Shown here in pieces: positions 63,577 through 64,000 of a DNA stretch of 64,000 nt. Source of the stretch: Verrucomicrobiia bacterium DG1235. GTDB lineage: Bacteria; Verrucomicrobiota; Verrucomicrobiia; Opitutales; Opitutaceae. The first letter of the stretch is position 1, and the number at the start of each line of letters is the position of its first letter. The translations under genes and the position numbers were made by a program. Location of the stretch: contig DS990593.1 of assembly GCA_000155695.1 (NCBI GenBank), forward strand, positions 40,131-104,130, read 5' to 3'. The notes beneath the pieces are model-generated. The model was not told the origin of the DNA. It was given only the letters and a program-made list of their open reading frames with translations, and did no database searches.

Positions 63577-64000
63577 TTAATTTTTTAAATTTAGTATGTC
63601 GAACAGTTGTTGTTTTTCCATTTCTAGGGAGAAGTGGTTTTTGATTCTTTCAGATGCTGCTATAGAGAATTTTCGGTACTGCTCTTTGTTTTGAGAAAGA
63701 TTTAGGATGTTCTTAGCCTGTTGAGCTATATCCAAGGGTTCGCATAAGAAACCAGTTTCTCTATCTATTACGCTTTCGGAAATAGCACCTGAAAGAGTAG
63801 ACAACACGGGTAGTCCGTATGACATAGCTTCTATGAAGGTCACGCCGAATGCTTCGTCGCGCAAGGTAAGAGGACCCGTTTGATTGTGAGTGATAAAAGC
63901 GTCGTGGCTCTGGTAAAGCTCTTTTGCTTGAGAAGCGTTTACTTCGCCAGCAAACGATATTCTGTCTTTGTATTTACTCCTGCGAGCTATTAGTTCGCAG
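63577..64000 (-). CDS. Group 1 glycosyltransferase, 5' end outside the window
   Basis: The frame is open to the right window edge. Visible C-terminal residues include DRISFAGEVNASQAKELYQS, the donor-binding EAFGVTFIEAMSYGLPVLST (EX7E motif), and GAISESVIDRETGFLCEP. This is the C-terminal Rossmann domain of a GT-B (GT1/GT4) glycosyltransferase. It ends in a helical NHFSLEMEKQQLFDILNLKN tail. A TTG at 63864 inside the domain is not the start. Context is the surface-glycan cluster. Confidence 0.9.
   Translation of the reverse strand, partial: CELIARRSKYKDRISFAGEVNASQAKELYQSHDAFITHNQTGPLTLRDEAFGVTFIEAMSYGLPVLSTLSGAISESVIDRETGFLCEPLDIAQQAKNILNLSQNKEQYRKFSIAASERIKNHFSLEMEKQQLFDILNLKN

Overview
The window reads as chromosomal DNA of a Gram-negative bacterium of the phylum Verrucomicrobiota, probably class Opitutae (Puniceicoccales or Pelagicoccus-like). 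This rests on two proteins ending in VPDSG, a hydrophobic helix and an Arg cluster (the VPDSG-CTERM sorting signal), a matching exosortase, LptF/G-, TolC- and Prc-type envelope proteins, and FN3-rich secreted proteins. The genus is inference. No rRNA, CRISPR array, phage or transposase was seen.

Region 1 (1-34.5 kb) is mostly housekeeping: a TPR protein cut by the window edge, a giant secreted beta-propeller/FN3 protein, HtpG, a YceI protein, CheV, a two-subunit Na+/amino-acid symporter (MetPS type), an LptF/G permease, AsnRS, phosphatidylserine decarboxylase, tRNA-Leu(UAG), a TolC plus adaptor pair without a pump, a sugar-nucleotidyltransferase-like protein, a periplasmic protein made of four TonB C-terminal domains, a degenerate YyaL protein, QueF, an inactive rhomboid-like protein and an active rhomboid, a LuxR-type regulator, Prc protease, YchF, the rpsP / trmD-rplS genes and transketolase. 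Most end in clear stem-loop terminators.

Region 2 (34.7-42.9 kb) begins the surface polysaccharide section: a Wza-like export lipoprotein/porin component, a dTDP-sugar reductase-like protein, RfbB, RfbA and GlmS. A GxxExxY gene lies between rfbB and rfbA, bracketed by inverted copies of a short repeat. Degenerate copies of that repeat are scattered from 36.3 to 42.7 kb.

Region 3 (41-52.5 kb) is a compact protein-sorting island. On the minus strand are exosortase, PrsT-like TPR lipoprotein, PrsK-like histidine kinase, a lamin-tail-like protein with a variant VPDQS tail, and the sigma-54 activator PrsR. Facing away on the plus strand are two tandem 223-residue VPDSG-CTERM paralogues. Each has a sigma-54-type -24/-12 element 44-52 bases before its start codon, which fits control by PrsK/PrsR. 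Each also has one cysteine (Cys66) and an LQAAIW motif, a pattern resembling thioester adhesin domains.

Region 4 (52.6-64 kb) carries glycan assembly genes: two sulfotransferases, WbqC-like protein, a Wzx-type flippase, WecF-like and WecE-like enzymes, GMD, an acyltransferase, a GT11-like fucosyltransferase and a GT1 glycosyltransferase cut by the window end. With RfbA/RfbB they suggest a glycan containing 4-amino-4,6-dideoxygalactose (Fuc4NAc) and possibly fucose, perhaps sulfated. Base composition is mosaic: flippase and sulfotransferase are AT-rich, gmd is strikingly GC-rich.
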